Below, piece after piece: positions 1-8,315 of a stretch of DNA of 64,000 nucleotides (within the stretch, counting starts at the first letter, position 1; each line of letters opens with the position of its first letter). The stretch spans positions 5,998-69,997 of the forward strand of contig DHKI01000037.1 in assembly GCA_002404755.1 (NCBI GenBank), given 5' to 3'. Source of the stretch: Clostridiales bacterium UBA4698 (GTDB lineage Bacteria > Bacillota > Clostridia > TANB77 > UBA1234). The notes below the pieces were generated by a model. It saw nothing but the letters and a program-made list of their open reading frames with translations, was not told where the DNA came from and did not search any database. The position numbers and the translations under genes are program-made.

Positions 1-165
1 GATTACCTCTTTGTACAAATCTGGTCCTAAAAAGTTTTGATTACCAGCTTCTCCTGAATGTACCTTCACAGCTACATTTCCTGGCAAAGTTATTCCTAAT
101 TTTTCATACATTTTTACTATTTCATCTGCAGTTATGTTTTGGCTAAAATACACTTTTGATTGCAT
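1..165 (-). CDS. DUF362-type iron-sulfur protein, N-terminal fragment
   Basis: The first 55 codons of a gene that runs off the left edge of the window. The ATG at 165 is preceded by a good GGAGG site. The segment VAVKVHSGEAGN matches the N-terminal region of DUF362 proteins, which usually carry ferredoxin-like 4Fe-4S clusters further on. No cysteine clusters can be seen because the gene is cut. The exact function is unknown. It lies downstream of murF on the same strand, separated by a copy of the dispersed repeat. Confidence 0.6.
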   Translation of the reverse strand, partial: MQSKVYFSQNITADEIVKMYEKLGITLPGNVAVKVHSGEAGNQNFLGPDLYKEVI

Positions 166-195
166 TTTAATTCCTCCAATTCATTTATTATTATT

Positions 196-272
196 TTTTA
201 TGGAGCACACTTAAGCTTAAGCCACATTTTTTGTAGCATATTTTTTCATAAATTAATTTAAACTAATTCATT
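196..272. repeat. dispersed intergenic repeat, copy 1
   Basis: An AT-rich element with the pattern TTTTTATGGAGCACAC, then TTAAGCTTAAGCCAC, then TTTTTTCATAAATTA and TTCATTTATT. Related copies lie at about 6049, 7602 and 31181, always between co-directional genes. The murF stop codon and last codons fall inside this copy. No protein or clear terminator is seen in it. Confidence 0.6.
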
Positions 273-1613
273 TATTATTTTTTCAAAACTCATCGCTCTT
301 GAAGCTTTTACTAATACAGCATCTCCTTTTTGTATTAAATTTTTCAACTCGTTTAGAAGCTCTTCTAATGTATTAAAACTTTTTATATTTTGCTCATCCA
401 TGCCCTCATTTATTGCACCTTGCTTTATATTTTTAGCAAGTTTGCCAACTGTATATAGCTTATCTATTTTGTTTTTTGCAACATTTTCTCCGACTTCTTC
501 ATGAAGTTTGTCTGAATACTCTCCAAGTTCTAGCATATCTCCAAGAATTGCAATCTTCCTTTTCGCCTCTTGTTTTGATAATGCTTCTAATGCAACTTTC
601 ATTGATTCTGGACTCGCATTATAGCAATCGTTTATAAGTATTATATCATTTTTTGTTTCTATGTTCATCCTCATTTTTGTGAATTCGCAATTTGCTAAAG
701 CTTTTACTCTATCTTCTGGAATAATGCCGTATATTTTTCCGATAACCCATGCAGCAAGAGCATTATATATGAAATTTTCACCAACTAAATTTAGCTTTAC
801 TTTATACTCTTTCTCATCCTCTTTTACCATAAATTCTGTAGCATTATCGCTTACTCTTATATTATAAGCTGTAACATCATTTGCATCTTTAAATCCAAAC
901 TTAATTAGTTTTTGTTTTACATTTTTAACTGTCTTTAACATGTCGTTATCGCCATTTATCACAAGTGTTCCATCATTAGCCATTCCATCTACAATTTCCA
1001 TTTTTGCTTTTAAAATATTTTCTCTACTGCCTAAATTTCCTATATGTGAATGTCCAACATTTATAATTATTGCTGCATCTGGCTTAGCGATATCACTTAA
1101 AAAAGATATTTCACCTAAGTGGTTCATTCCCATTTCTAACACAATTGCCTCTTCATTCGCATAATTTATAAGTGTTAGTGGCATACCTATATTATTATTA
1201 AAATTGCCCTTCGTTTTTAATGTTCTATATTTAGAATTTAAAACCGCATAAACCATATCTTTTGTTGTTGTTTTTCCAACGCTTCCGGTAATTGCAATAA
1301 GTGGTATATTTTTAATTTTCTCTCTTAGCTTTTTTGCAACATTTTGCATTGCGACTAATGTATCATCAACTTTTATTATTGCTTTTCCTTGGGTAGCATC
1401 TATCTCTTTACTTGTAAATGTTCCAATCGCACCTTTTTCAAAAGCCGAGTTTATGTAGTCGTGCCCGTCGCTATTTTCTCCTTTTAACGGAATAAAAAAT
1501 GTGCTATCATCTACTATTCTACTATCTATTGAAAATTTTGAAATTTCTTTTTCTAAATCCGCCTCGCCTATAAGCTTTCCATTTGAAAATTCAATCAATT
1601 CTCTTAATTTCAT
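258..1613 (-). CDS. murF: UDP-N-acetylmuramoyl-tripeptide--D-alanyl-D-alanine ligase
   Basis: Cytoplasmic Mur ligase that adds D-Ala-D-Ala to the UDP-MurNAc-tripeptide, the last soluble step of peptidoglycan precursor synthesis. The 451-residue length fits the family. Seen: an N-terminal substrate domain with STFFIPLKGENSDGHDY, the ATP-binding loop ITGSVGKTTTK near residue 110, the central-domain motifs VLEMGMNHLGEI and NDCYNASPES, and a C-terminal Mur ligase domain with AILGDMLELG. The ATG at 1613 is chosen because AAAGGATG precedes it; the upstream ATG at 1655 in the same frame has no such support. Alanine racemase, which feeds the same pathway, is also in the window at 31330-32391. Confidence 0.95.
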   Translation of the reverse strand: MKLRELIEFSNGKLIGEADLEKEISKFSIDSRIVDDSTFFIPLKGENSDGHDYINSAFEKGAIGTFTSKEIDATQGKAIIKVDDTLVAMQNVAKKLREKIKNIPLIAITGSVGKTTTKDMVYAVLNSKYRTLKTKGNFNNNIGMPLTLINYANEEAIVLEMGMNHLGEISFLSDIAKPDAAIIINVGHSHIGNLGSRENILKAKMEIVDGMANDGTLVINGDNDMLKTVKNVKQKLIKFGFKDANDVTAYNIRVSDNATEFMVKEDEKEYKVKLNLVGENFIYNALAAWVIGKIYGIIPEDRVKALANCEFTKMRMNIETKNDIILINDCYNASPESMKVALEALSKQEAKRKIAILGDMLELGEYSDKLHEEVGENVAKNKIDKLYTVGKLAKNIKQGAINEGMDEQNIKSFNTLEELLNELKNLIQKGDAVLVKASRAMSFEKIINELV

Positions 1614-1801
1614 TATGTCACATCCTTTCAAATTTATGTGTCTTTGTACACACAAATAAACTACAAGTTTATTTTACCAAAATCTATGAATTATACAATA
1701 TTTTAAAAGTTTTTTCTTGAATATTATAATTGAATTTTTAGAATAATAATCTTGAATTCATATAAGTAAAACTTTTTACGAATTCTTAGGAGGTTAAAAT
1801 T

Positions 1802-2305
1802 ATGAGTAAAAAATTAATATTTGCTTTTACACTTGCTATTGCCATAATGGGATTTTCAACAGTATTTGCAACAACTACTAATAACACAGCAACTAACTTA
1901 GGACGTGATGTTGGTAATACTGCTGGTAATGTTGTAAATGATGTTGGTCAAGGCGTTGGCGGTGTTATAAATGGTGCAGGTAATGCTGTTAATAGTGTTG
2001 GAAATGCCGTTAAAAATATCGGAAACGATGTTGGTAGAGGCGTAGGCAATGCTGGTACATCTATAGGAAACGGTGTTAATAATATGACAAACGGAAGCAA
2101 TAATAATAGTATGAGAACTAATAACGGTACTGGTAATACTACTACTGGTTATGCAGCAACAAGAACAGCCGCTGCAACAAATTCAGCAACTGATGCCACT
2201 TGGACTTGGATTGTTGTAATAGTAGCAGTTGTAGCTATCGTAGCTTTAATATGGTACTATAATAGTGAAAACAACAAAAACGGTTCTAGAAAAGAAAGAT
2301 ATTAA
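1802..2305 (+). CDS. secreted Gly/Asn/Val-repeat protein with C-terminal membrane anchor
   Basis: A 167-residue protein of unknown function. It starts with a signal peptide (residues 1-24, ending STVFA). Residues 30-95 are a low-complexity stretch built on V-G-N/I-G-N units, such as DVGNTAGNVVNDVGQGVGG. A Thr/Ala-rich linker follows, then a C-terminal membrane helix around 137-157 (WTWIVVIVAVVAIVALIW) and a short basic tail. It reads as a surface protein anchored by its C-terminal helix. AGGAGG lies just before the ATG. It is one of the few plus-strand genes here and stands alone, with a terminator right behind it. The repeats suggest a glycine-rich helical or self-associating stalk, but that is inference. 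Confidence 0.7.
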   Translation: MSKKLIFAFTLAIAIMGFSTVFATTTNNTATNLGRDVGNTAGNVVNDVGQGVGGVINGAGNAVNSVGNAVKNIGNDVGRGVGNAGTSIGNGVNNMTNGSNNNSMRTNNGTGNTTTGYAATRTAAATNSATDATWTWIVVIVAVVAIVALIWYYNSENNKNGSRKERY

Positions 2306-2308
2306 AAA

Positions 2309-2345
2309 ATACTCCAGTTCTAAATGAGCTGGAGCATTTTTATTT
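2309..2345 (+). terminator. bidirectional terminator between convergent genes
   Basis: An inverted repeat (ACTCCAGTTC / GAGCTGGAGCAT) followed by a T-rich run. It sits between the plus-strand secreted-protein gene and the convergent gene that ends at 2349. Confidence 0.8.
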
Positions 2346-2348
2346 ACA

Positions 2349-2783
2349 TTACAAATATCTTCTTATGTCTCTTGCCAAATTTTCTTCTTCACTTATTAGC
2401 TTTTTTGCTATATCTTTTGCCTCTTCTGATGCCGCTTCGTATTCATTTAAATATTTATTTAAAGATTTTACCCCCATATTGCAACCATCAGTTATCAAAT
2501 CGCTAATTGTTTCATCTGTTGGAGATATAGCCATTTTTATATTAGTTTTCATCCATGACATGCCTTTTGCCATTGCATTTGGCTGTTCACCAGCATCATC
2601 ATATCTATTTAATACCGTTCTTGTTTCATCTCCTAGTTTTTGATGTCTATTTATAGACATTTCTAACAAATTTCTAAATTCATTATTTTCAACTTGATTT
2701 ATTACTTCTTTTATAGAGGCTATCCCCATTTTTACACCAGAATTGCACTCTTTCAAAAGTTCTATAGTATCATCTTCTACCAT
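2349..2783 (-). CDS. four-helix-bundle protein, DUF2383/PA2169-like
   Basis: A 144-residue soluble, all-helical protein. It has the ferritin-like pattern of DUF2383 proteins: an N-terminal pair of helices with KECNSGVKMGIASI, then a helix with RHQKLGDE, then a second pair with ITDGCNMGVKSLNKYLNEYE. AAAGGATGGTGAG precedes the ATG. Members of this family are often stress- or spore-related, but the role is unknown. The assignment rests on helix pattern and short motifs and is moderate. Neighbours give little help. Confidence 0.55.
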   Translation of the reverse strand: MVEDDTIELLKECNSGVKMGIASIKEVINQVENNEFRNLLEMSINRHQKLGDETRTVLNRYDDAGEQPNAMAKGMSWMKTNIKMAISPTDETISDLITDGCNMGVKSLNKYLNEYEAASEEAKDIAKKLISEEENLARDIRRYL

Positions 2784-2935
2784 TTTCTCACCATCCTTTT
2801 AATAGCTATTTTTTTCAAATCTTTATTTTTTATGCAAAATAGTTATTTTTACACCTTATCCTGACTTGGTTCTATAAATTAGCCATATGAGAATATATAA
2901 GAAAAATCAGTAGAAAATACTTGTCTTACCATTTT

Positions 2936-3664
2936 TCACTTCTTAATTATATCTTTTATCACTTCGCCTGCTATTATTAGTCCTGCACAAGATGGCACAA
3001 AAGAAACACTTCCTGGGATTTGTTTTTTCGAGACATTTTCATCTTTTATATATTCTTCCATAACTGATTTTTCAATTCTCACTGGCTCCTCTTTTGTGTA
3101 CAATACCTTTAGTTTTTTTATGCCTCTTTCCTTTAGTTCTTTTCGCATAACTTTTGCTAGTGGACATACACTTGTCTTGCTTATATCAGATATTTCTAGC
3201 TTTGTCGGATCTAGTTTATTGCCTGTTCCCATTGAAGAAATTATTGGTATTTCAAGTTTTTTGCAATTTTCAACTAATGCAATTTTGGCTGTTACCGTAT
3301 CTATGGCATCAACCACATAATCTATACTTTTATCTAATATCTTTTCCTCTGAATCTGGCATATAGAATGTTTTGTATGTCTCTACTTTTGCCTCTGGATT
3401 TATATCTAATATTCTTTCTCTCATAATATCAACTTTGTTTTGACCTATTGTTTTATGTGTAGCTATTAGCTGTCTATTTATATTTGTAAGTGATACTGTG
3501 TCATTATCTACTAGGATAAAGTTTCCTATACCTGCTCTTGCTAGTCCCTCTGCCACAAAAGAACCTACACCACCTATTCCAAAGATTGCAACCTTTGCTT
3601 TTTTTAATTTTTCTACATTTTCTTTTCCAAGCACCAACTCTGTCCTCGAAAACTGTGTAACCAT
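2936..3664 (-). CDS. tcdA: tRNA threonylcarbamoyladenosine dehydratase (E1/ThiF-like)
   Basis: An ATP-dependent enzyme that cyclises t6A37 in tRNAs to ct6A, a cytoplasmic tRNA modification. The ThiF/MoeB fold is visible: FGIGGVGSFVAEGLARAGIG for nucleotide binding, then VDNDTVSLTNINRQL, the Arg/Lys-containing core of the adenylation site. DAIDTVTAK follows and the C-terminal SFVPSCAGLI closes the domain. The length of about 242 residues is typical of TcdA and shorter than other E1-like enzymes. Several ATGs occur at the start; the one at 3664 has AGGATG at the best distance, and 3670 or 3673 remain possible. Confidence 0.9.
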   Translation of the reverse strand: MVTQFSRTELVLGKENVEKLKKAKVAIFGIGGVGSFVAEGLARAGIGNFILVDNDTVSLTNINRQLIATHKTIGQNKVDIMRERILDINPEAKVETYKTFYMPDSEEKILDKSIDYVVDAIDTVTAKIALVENCKKLEIPIISSMGTGNKLDPTKLEISDISKTSVCPLAKVMRKELKERGIKKLKVLYTKEEPVRIEKSVMEEYIKDENVSKKQIPGSVSFVPSCAGLIIAGEVIKDIIKK

Positions 3665-3759
3665 ATTCATCATCCTATCTTAGCTTAATTTATATATCGA
3701 CTTTTAGTCTGTATTTCAAGACTTATTGCAATTATATCACATTTAACAACTTTATTCTA

Positions 3760-3786
3760 TTGCAATTCATACCTTTATGCTATAAT
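3760..3786 (+). promoter_or_regulatory. promoter of the pentapeptide-repeat gene
   Basis: An extended -10 element TGCTATAAT (TATAAT at 3781-3786) with a weak -35 TTGCAA at 3760-3765 and a 15-base spacer. It lies about 30 bases before the TTG start. Confidence 0.55.
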
Positions 3787-3817
3787 TGTTTTATGTCATT
3801 TTGAAGGGGATGTTATT

Positions 3818-4459
3818 TTGAATATTTTAAAACCACAAGAAATTTTTTTGAATAATTTAGAAAATAAAAATATTGGTATTTTGAATACTTTTGAAGAAGA
3901 TACTGTTATAAAAAAGTCTTTATTTGAAAACGAAGAATTGCCTAATTTTAATGCATATGCTCTTAATTTCGAGTATTGCAAATTTATAGGCATAAACCTA
4001 CAAAATGCAGTTTTTGAAAAGGTTGCTTTTAATGATGTTATATTTTCTAATTGCAACTTCTCTAATTGTAAATTTGTTGATTGCTACTTTTCTAGATGTG
4101 AGTTCAATTGCTGTAAATTAGCTGGCAGTAGTTTTACATCTAACAGACTTTCTAATATTGGTTTTATTGAAACAAATGCTAATTTTATAAACCTTACTGA
4201 TGCCTTTTTAGATAAAGTCTTATTTAAAAAGACATCTCTTAGAAATAGTTATTTTAGTGAGACTTCAATTAAAAATATTTATTTTGATGAAGCTGATTTA
4301 TCTTTGACTCAAATTTTTAAAACAAGTTTTAAAGATATTGATTTATCTAACTCTACGATTGAAGGAATTTCAATTTCACTAGAAGATATAAAAGGTGCCA
4401 TAATTGATTCGTACCAACTTAATGACCTTTCTTTCCTTCTGGGAGTTAAAATTCGATAA
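3818..4459 (+). CDS. pentapeptide-repeat protein, Qnr-like
   Basis: A 213-residue right-handed beta-helix protein. Repeats of the A(D/N)LXX type run from about residue 50 to 190, for example CKFIGINLQNAVFEKVAF, SNCNFSNCKF, DCYFSRCEF and NSTIEG. Its length and its C-terminal end (DIKGAIIDSYQL... LLGVKI) resemble Qnr proteins and their chromosomal relatives in Gram-positives, which mimic DNA and protect gyrase from quinolones. Here that role is inference. The start is a TTG with AAGGGGA seven bases upstream and its own promoter. It stands alone on the plus strand between tcdA and sigK. Cysteine is unusually frequent in the repeats. Confidence 0.75.
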   Translation: MNILKPQEIFLNNLENKNIGILNTFEEDTVIKKSLFENEELPNFNAYALNFEYCKFIGINLQNAVFEKVAFNDVIFSNCNFSNCKFVDCYFSRCEFNCCKLAGSSFTSNRLSNIGFIETNANFINLTDAFLDKVLFKKTSLRNSYFSETSIKNIYFDEADLSLTQIFKTSFKDIDLSNSTIEGISISLEDIKGAIIDSYQLNDLSFLLGVKIR

Positions 4460-4474
4460 TATAAAAAATTGTTT

Positions 4475-5168
4475 TTAATCCTCTATCTCTTTGCTTAGCT
4501 TATTTATTGCCTTTGTCTCTATTCTCGAGACGTACGAACGCGATATTCCAAGCATTTTTGCAATTTCATTTTGCGTTTTTACATCTCTTCCATTTAAGCC
4601 AAATCGAAGTTCTAATATTAGTTTTTCTCTATCTTGTAGAACTTCACTTATCTTTTGATATAATTTTTTCACTTTGAATTTTAAGTCTAATGCATCTTCA
4701 ACATTCTTCTCTTTACTTTCTATCACATCCATAAATGTTATTTCATTTCCTTCTTTATCTTGACCGTAGTGCATCGTTTAATGATATTTCTTGTGATGTC
4801 TTTTTGCTTCCTCTAAAATACATCAAAATCTCATTTTCTATGCACCTTGCAGCATATGTAGCAAGTCTTACACCTTTACTACCATTATAGCTATTTATAG
4901 CCTTAATAAGCCCTATTGTGCCTATAGATATTATATCTTCTTGTTCTACTCCTGAATTCGCATATTTCTTCGCCACATGTGCTACTAATCTTAAGTTTCT
5001 CTCTATCAATATTTTTTTTGCATCTTCATCACCATTCTCATATAACTCTAAATATTTTGCTTCTTCTGCTGCTGTTAGCGGTTTAGGAAATAGATTATAG
5101 CTACTCACATATCCAAGCAAAAAAACGAAGTCTTTCATTGTTTCTAAGATTGTAAACATACCAAGCAA
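4475..5168 (-). CDS. sigK: sporulation sigma factor SigK; needs a +1 shift at an in-frame CGG
   Basis: RNA polymerase sigma factor of the SigK type for late mother-cell sporulation genes. The N-terminal part shows region 2 (NLRLVAHVAKKYANSG, EDIISIGTIGLIKAI, LATYAARCIENEILMYFR) and the C-terminal part region 4 with helix-turn-helix NEIAKMLGISRSYVSRIE. In frame zero the protein ends at DALRSR, with TAA three codons after CGG at 4766-4764. Skipping the C at 4766 gives DALGQDKEGNEI, the standard SigK sequence, and a 230-residue protein (Gly135). No skin-like element interrupts the ENE codons where it does in Bacillus. A TTG at 5168 is chosen as start because GGAGG lies seven bases before it. Confidence 0.85.
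4764..4766 (-). other. +1 frameshift site CTA CGG T in sigK
   Basis: In-frame CGG after CTA. Frame zero continues only TCA AGA TAA. Skipping the first C reads GGT CAA GAT, restoring the conserved LGQDKEGN. Confidence 0.8.
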
Positions 5169-5272
5169 AAAAACACCTCCCATGCCTTCTTTAAATACAC
5201 TAATATATATTCAAATACGGCATGTCAGGTGCTTGTAATGGTTGTGCTTTTTTTATTTTATCTCGTTTTCAT

Positions 5273-5938
5273 TTATAATATTTTACCCAAATATCCATCT
5301 GCCTCCAATTCTTTATTTGGAGATATTATCATTAAATTATCTTTTTCTTCTATAACATAGTCAGCCATTGGTATAATTACTCTGCCATCTTTCTTTTCTA
5401 TACATACAATAACTATGTTATATTTTGGTCTAATATCTAGCTTATTTAAACTTATTCCTACCCATTCTTTTGGTGTTTCAATTTCTAAAATACTGTATTC
5501 TTTTCCGAATTCTACTCTTTCTATTATGCTTTTATGCATTATAGATTTTGCAATTCTTGTTCCTACATCTTGTTCTGGTTGAACTACTTTGTCTACACCT
5601 ATCATTGTAAGAAGTCTTGTATGCATATCATCTCTTGACTTTGCAATAATGTATGGCAATTTTAATTCTTTAAGTGTAAGTGCAATCATTATACTTGCCT
5701 CTAGATTATCTCCTATTCCTATTACTGCAGTATCAAAGTTCGAAACACCAAGTTTTTTCAAGCTTTCCATATCACCTGCGTCTACTCTTGCTGCATGGGT
5801 AACATATGGTGCCACATCATCTACTAGCTCAGATGATTCATCAATTGCTAACACTTCACAATCATATGATGAAAGTGCTTTTGCCACACTCATTCCAAAC
5901 TTTCCAAGTCCTACTATTAAAATTTGTTCTTTTCTCAT
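5273..5938 (-). CDS. ktrA: potassium uptake regulatory subunit, RCK domain
   Basis: Cytoplasmic gating ring subunit of a Ktr/Trk K+ uptake system. The N-terminal RCK_N Rossmann domain shows LIVGLGKFGMSVAKAL, then AIDESSELVDD at the end of beta-2, an acidic ribose-binding site, and VIGIGDNLEAS. The C-terminal RCK_C domain (about 140-221) has the usual VGISLNKLDIR and ends in a typical beta-rich tail. The 221 residues equal KtrA of Bacillus. It follows ktrB on the same strand with a 210-base gap that holds a repeat copy. ATP/ADP or c-di-AMP control is known for the family but not visible here. Confidence 0.92.
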   Translation of the reverse strand: MRKEQILIVGLGKFGMSVAKALSSYDCEVLAIDESSELVDDVAPYVTHAARVDAGDMESLKKLGVSNFDTAVIGIGDNLEASIMIALTLKELKLPYIIAKSRDDMHTRLLTMIGVDKVVQPEQDVGTRIAKSIMHKSIIERVEFGKEYSILEIETPKEWVGISLNKLDIRPKYNIVIVCIEKKDGRVIIPMADYVIEEKDNLMIISPNKELEADGYLGKIL

Positions 5939-6048
5939 GAATTATCAATTCCCTTCTTATAATTTCTTTTAAATATGCTTTTTGAAGTATTGTGTATTTT
6001 CATATTTTATTACTATTCAGCCCTAATTTATAACAAATACTGAATTAT

Positions 6049-6105
6049 AATATTTTCATGGAGCACACCTAAGCTTAATCTACACTCTTATAAAACACAA
6101 TTATA
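6049..6105. repeat. dispersed intergenic repeat, half copy 2
   Basis: TTTTCATGGAGCACAC, then CTAAGCTTAATCTACAC. It matches the first half of the repeat at 196-272 and lies in the gap between ktrB and ktrA. Confidence 0.5.
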
Positions 6106-6148
6106 TTTGATGCATACCTTTTATTTTTGGATATTGAATAACAACAAT

Positions 6149-7527
6149 TTATCCTACAATCACATCTTCTTTTGCATAAACTATATCATCATTTTCTTTT
6201 GGCTTTCCAAGTATAAATGCAACTGCGGTCGTAATTGTTCCAACTCTTCCAATATACATTAAAAGTATGTTTACAAACAAGCCTATATTATTCATATGTT
6301 CCATTGCACCAGTCGAAAGTCCCACAGTAGCTATTGAAGATGACAAGTCAAAAGTAGTATCTAAGACCGACACATTCTCTATTATGTTGCATGTAACAAT
6401 CAAAACAGAAATGAAAGTAACTACTGTCATAAAAATAAATACTGTCATAGCTTTCTCATATGTTTCGTGTGGAATTGTTTTCTTAAATATGGTTATGTTT
6501 TTCTTTCCTTTAATCATAGCAAGCATTCCATATAATATAACTACAATCGTTACTGTTTTTATTCCACCTGCCATGCTTCCTGGTGCTCCTCCTATAAGCA
6601 TTAAAAATATCATTAAAAGCTTTGTCGCATCTCTAAGTTCTGCCATATTTACTGTCGACATACCTGCAGTTCTCGCTGAAACTGATTGGAATGATGAAAC
6701 TAAAATCTTGTCACTAAGTTCTAGATTTCCTATTGTACTGCTATTAGTGTTTTCGAAACCTAAAAACAAAACCGTTCCTAACATCACTAATACTACCTGT
6801 GATATCAAAACCAATTTAGTATGTAATGCAAATTTTTTTATTGCTTTAGAAATACTTGTTTTATTTTTTATTGCTTCACCAAAACATTTAGACATATCTT
6901 CCCACACCAAAAAGCCAAGACCACCCAATTGAATCAGTATCATAATTGTAATATTCACTACTCTATCTAATGAATATGGCTCTAAGCTATCGCCTTTTAA
7001 AATATCAAATCCAGCATTGCAAAATGCTGATACCGAATGAAATAGACCTTTAAATAAGCCATCTGCGAAATTTGTCTCTGGCACAAATCTAGTTGCTAAA
7101 ATAAGTGCTCCAAATAGTTCAAATGTTAATGTATATTTAATTATCTTTCTAAGTAATTTAACTACACCTGCAAAGTCAGTTTTATTAACGGACTGACTAA
7201 TTAAAATTCGATTTCGTAAGCTTATCTTTTTGCCGTAGCCACATCATTATAAGTGCAATGACTAGCATAAGACCGAAGTCCACCTATTTGTATAAGTATC
7301 ATCATTACAACTTTTCCAAAAACAGTGAAAGTAGCCTCAACATCAACAGTAGAATGACCTGTAACACATGTACAGGATGTCGCTGTAAAAAGTGCATCCA
7401 TGTATGATAATTCTCCATTATGAGATATTGGCAATTTCAATATTAGACTGCCTATAAATATTGTTATTAAAAAGCCAAGTGCAATTATCTGCGTTGGCGA
7501 TAATCTATTCATAAATTTTGTTTTCAT
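6149..7527 (-). CDS. ktrB: Ktr/Trk potassium channel subunit; needs two +1 shifts at CGG
   Basis: Membrane pore subunit of the Ktr K+ uptake system, partner of the KtrA ring encoded downstream. Frame zero starts at 7527 with SPTQIIALGFLITI, includes the first selectivity-filter region TATSCTCVTGHST, and runs out after IQIGGL. Skipping C at 7275 gives GLMLVIALIMMWL; skipping C at 7235 then gives GKKISLRNRIL, and the frame joins the long ORF with FHSVSAFCNAGFD (second filter), SVSARTAGMSTV (third) and IATVGLSTGAM (fourth). The corrected protein has 458 residues, close to the KtrB norm. Without both shifts all but the first quarter is lost. The intact KtrA next to it argues that the system works. 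Confidence 0.87.
7233..7235 (-). other. +1 frameshift site CTA CGG C in ktrB (second)
   Basis: Reached in frame only after the first ktrB shift. Skipping the C reads GGC AAA AAG ATA AGC, giving Gly98 of LGKKISL. Unshifted, the frame closes at a TAG twelve codons later. Confidence 0.8.
7273..7275 (-). other. +1 frameshift site CTT CGG T in ktrB (first)
   Basis: In-frame CGG after GGA CTT. Skipping the C reads GGT CTT ATG, giving Gly85 of the conserved IQIGGLG. Unshifted translation ends about sixteen codons later at ATAKR. Confidence 0.8.
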
Positions 7528-7601
7528 TTGTATCCTCCGTTTTATTGTTTGTGTTTAATAATTATAATATTTTTAAAATTTTATTGTACTGCAAGCAATT
7601 A

Positions 7602-7692
7602 GTTTTTATGAAGCACAGTGTACTTAAGTCACACTTTTGACAGCATTTTTTATTTTTTCATAAATTAGTTTATACTACCTTCATTTATTTGT
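7602..7692. repeat. dispersed intergenic repeat, copy 3
   Basis: TTTTTATGAAGCACAG, ACTTAAGTCACAC, AGCATTTTTTATTT, TTCATAAATTAGTTTATAC and TTCATTTATT. It is colinear with the repeat at 196-272 over its whole length and lies between the end of the ribosomal operon and ktrB. Confidence 0.6.
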
Positions 7693-7712
7693 AAAGCACC
7701 TTAATGAAGAGT

Positions 7713-7747
7713 CAAAAAAAGACTTTCGTATTTTCACACGAAAGTCC
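7713..7747 (-). terminator. terminator at the end of the ribosomal operon
   Basis: Stem GACTTTCGT / ACGAAAGTC with a short loop, followed on the minus strand by seven T. It lies 16 bases beyond the rplQ stop. Confidence 0.9.
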
Positions 7748-7762
7748 ATTTTTAATAATAAA

Positions 7763-8287
7763 CTAAACCAATTGAAGTATAACTGCTTCTGCAGCGTCTC
7801 CTCTTCTTTGACCTAATTTTAATATTCTTGTATATCCACCTTTTTTATCTGCATACTTTTCTGCAATTTCTCCAAATAATTTTCCAGGTAAATCTACATT
7901 ATTTCCATTTTCATCTTTAACCTTGTTAAGATTTGCAATCATTTTTCTTCTAGCTGCAAGTCTTGAAGGCATATCTTTTTTAGTTTTTTCTGTAACTTCT
8001 TCTTTAACAACTTTGTAAAATTCTTTTCCGTTTTTACTTGTTGCTTTTTCTGTTACTTTACATCCATTAGCATCTAATTTGGCTCTAGAAACTTTAACTT
8101 CAACTTCTTCAAAGTTATCTTTTTCTTTGATTGCAAGAGAAATTAAGCTATCTACTATACTTTTAACTTCTTTTGCTTTAGCTTCAGTTGTTTCGATTTG
8201 TCCATGCCAAATAAGACTTGTTGCCATATTCTTAAGCATAGCAACTCTATGGTCAGCAGTTCTTCCTAACTTTCTATTTTCTGCCAC
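7763..8287 (-). CDS. rplQ: 50S ribosomal protein L17
   Basis: Large-subunit protein L17, last gene of the alpha operon and directly upstream of a strong terminator. Seen: the N-terminal LGRTADHRVAMLKNMATSLI and IETTEAKAKEVKSIVDSLI, and the C-terminal GGYTRILKLGQRRGDAAE. At 174 residues it is about 50 longer than the Bacillus form. The extra piece (about residues 65-115, lysine- and glutamate-rich) sits in the middle of the protein. This kind of insert occurs in other L17 proteins and does not disturb the conserved ends. Confidence 0.97.
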   Translation of the reverse strand: MAENRKLGRTADHRVAMLKNMATSLIWHGQIETTEAKAKEVKSIVDSLISLAIKEKDNFEEVEVKVSRAKLDANGCKVTEKATSKNGKEFYKVVKEEVTEKTKKDMPSRLAARRKMIANLNKVKDENGNNVDLPGKLFGEIAEKYADKKGGYTRILKLGQRRGDAAEAVILQLV

Positions 8288-8315
8288 TTTTATTTCACCC
8301 TTCCTAAATAATTTC

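Noticed and set aside
4475..5168. sigK interrupted by a skin-like element
   Set aside because: The two reading frames overlap directly with no inserted DNA, and the break is about 20 codons past the usual skin junction.
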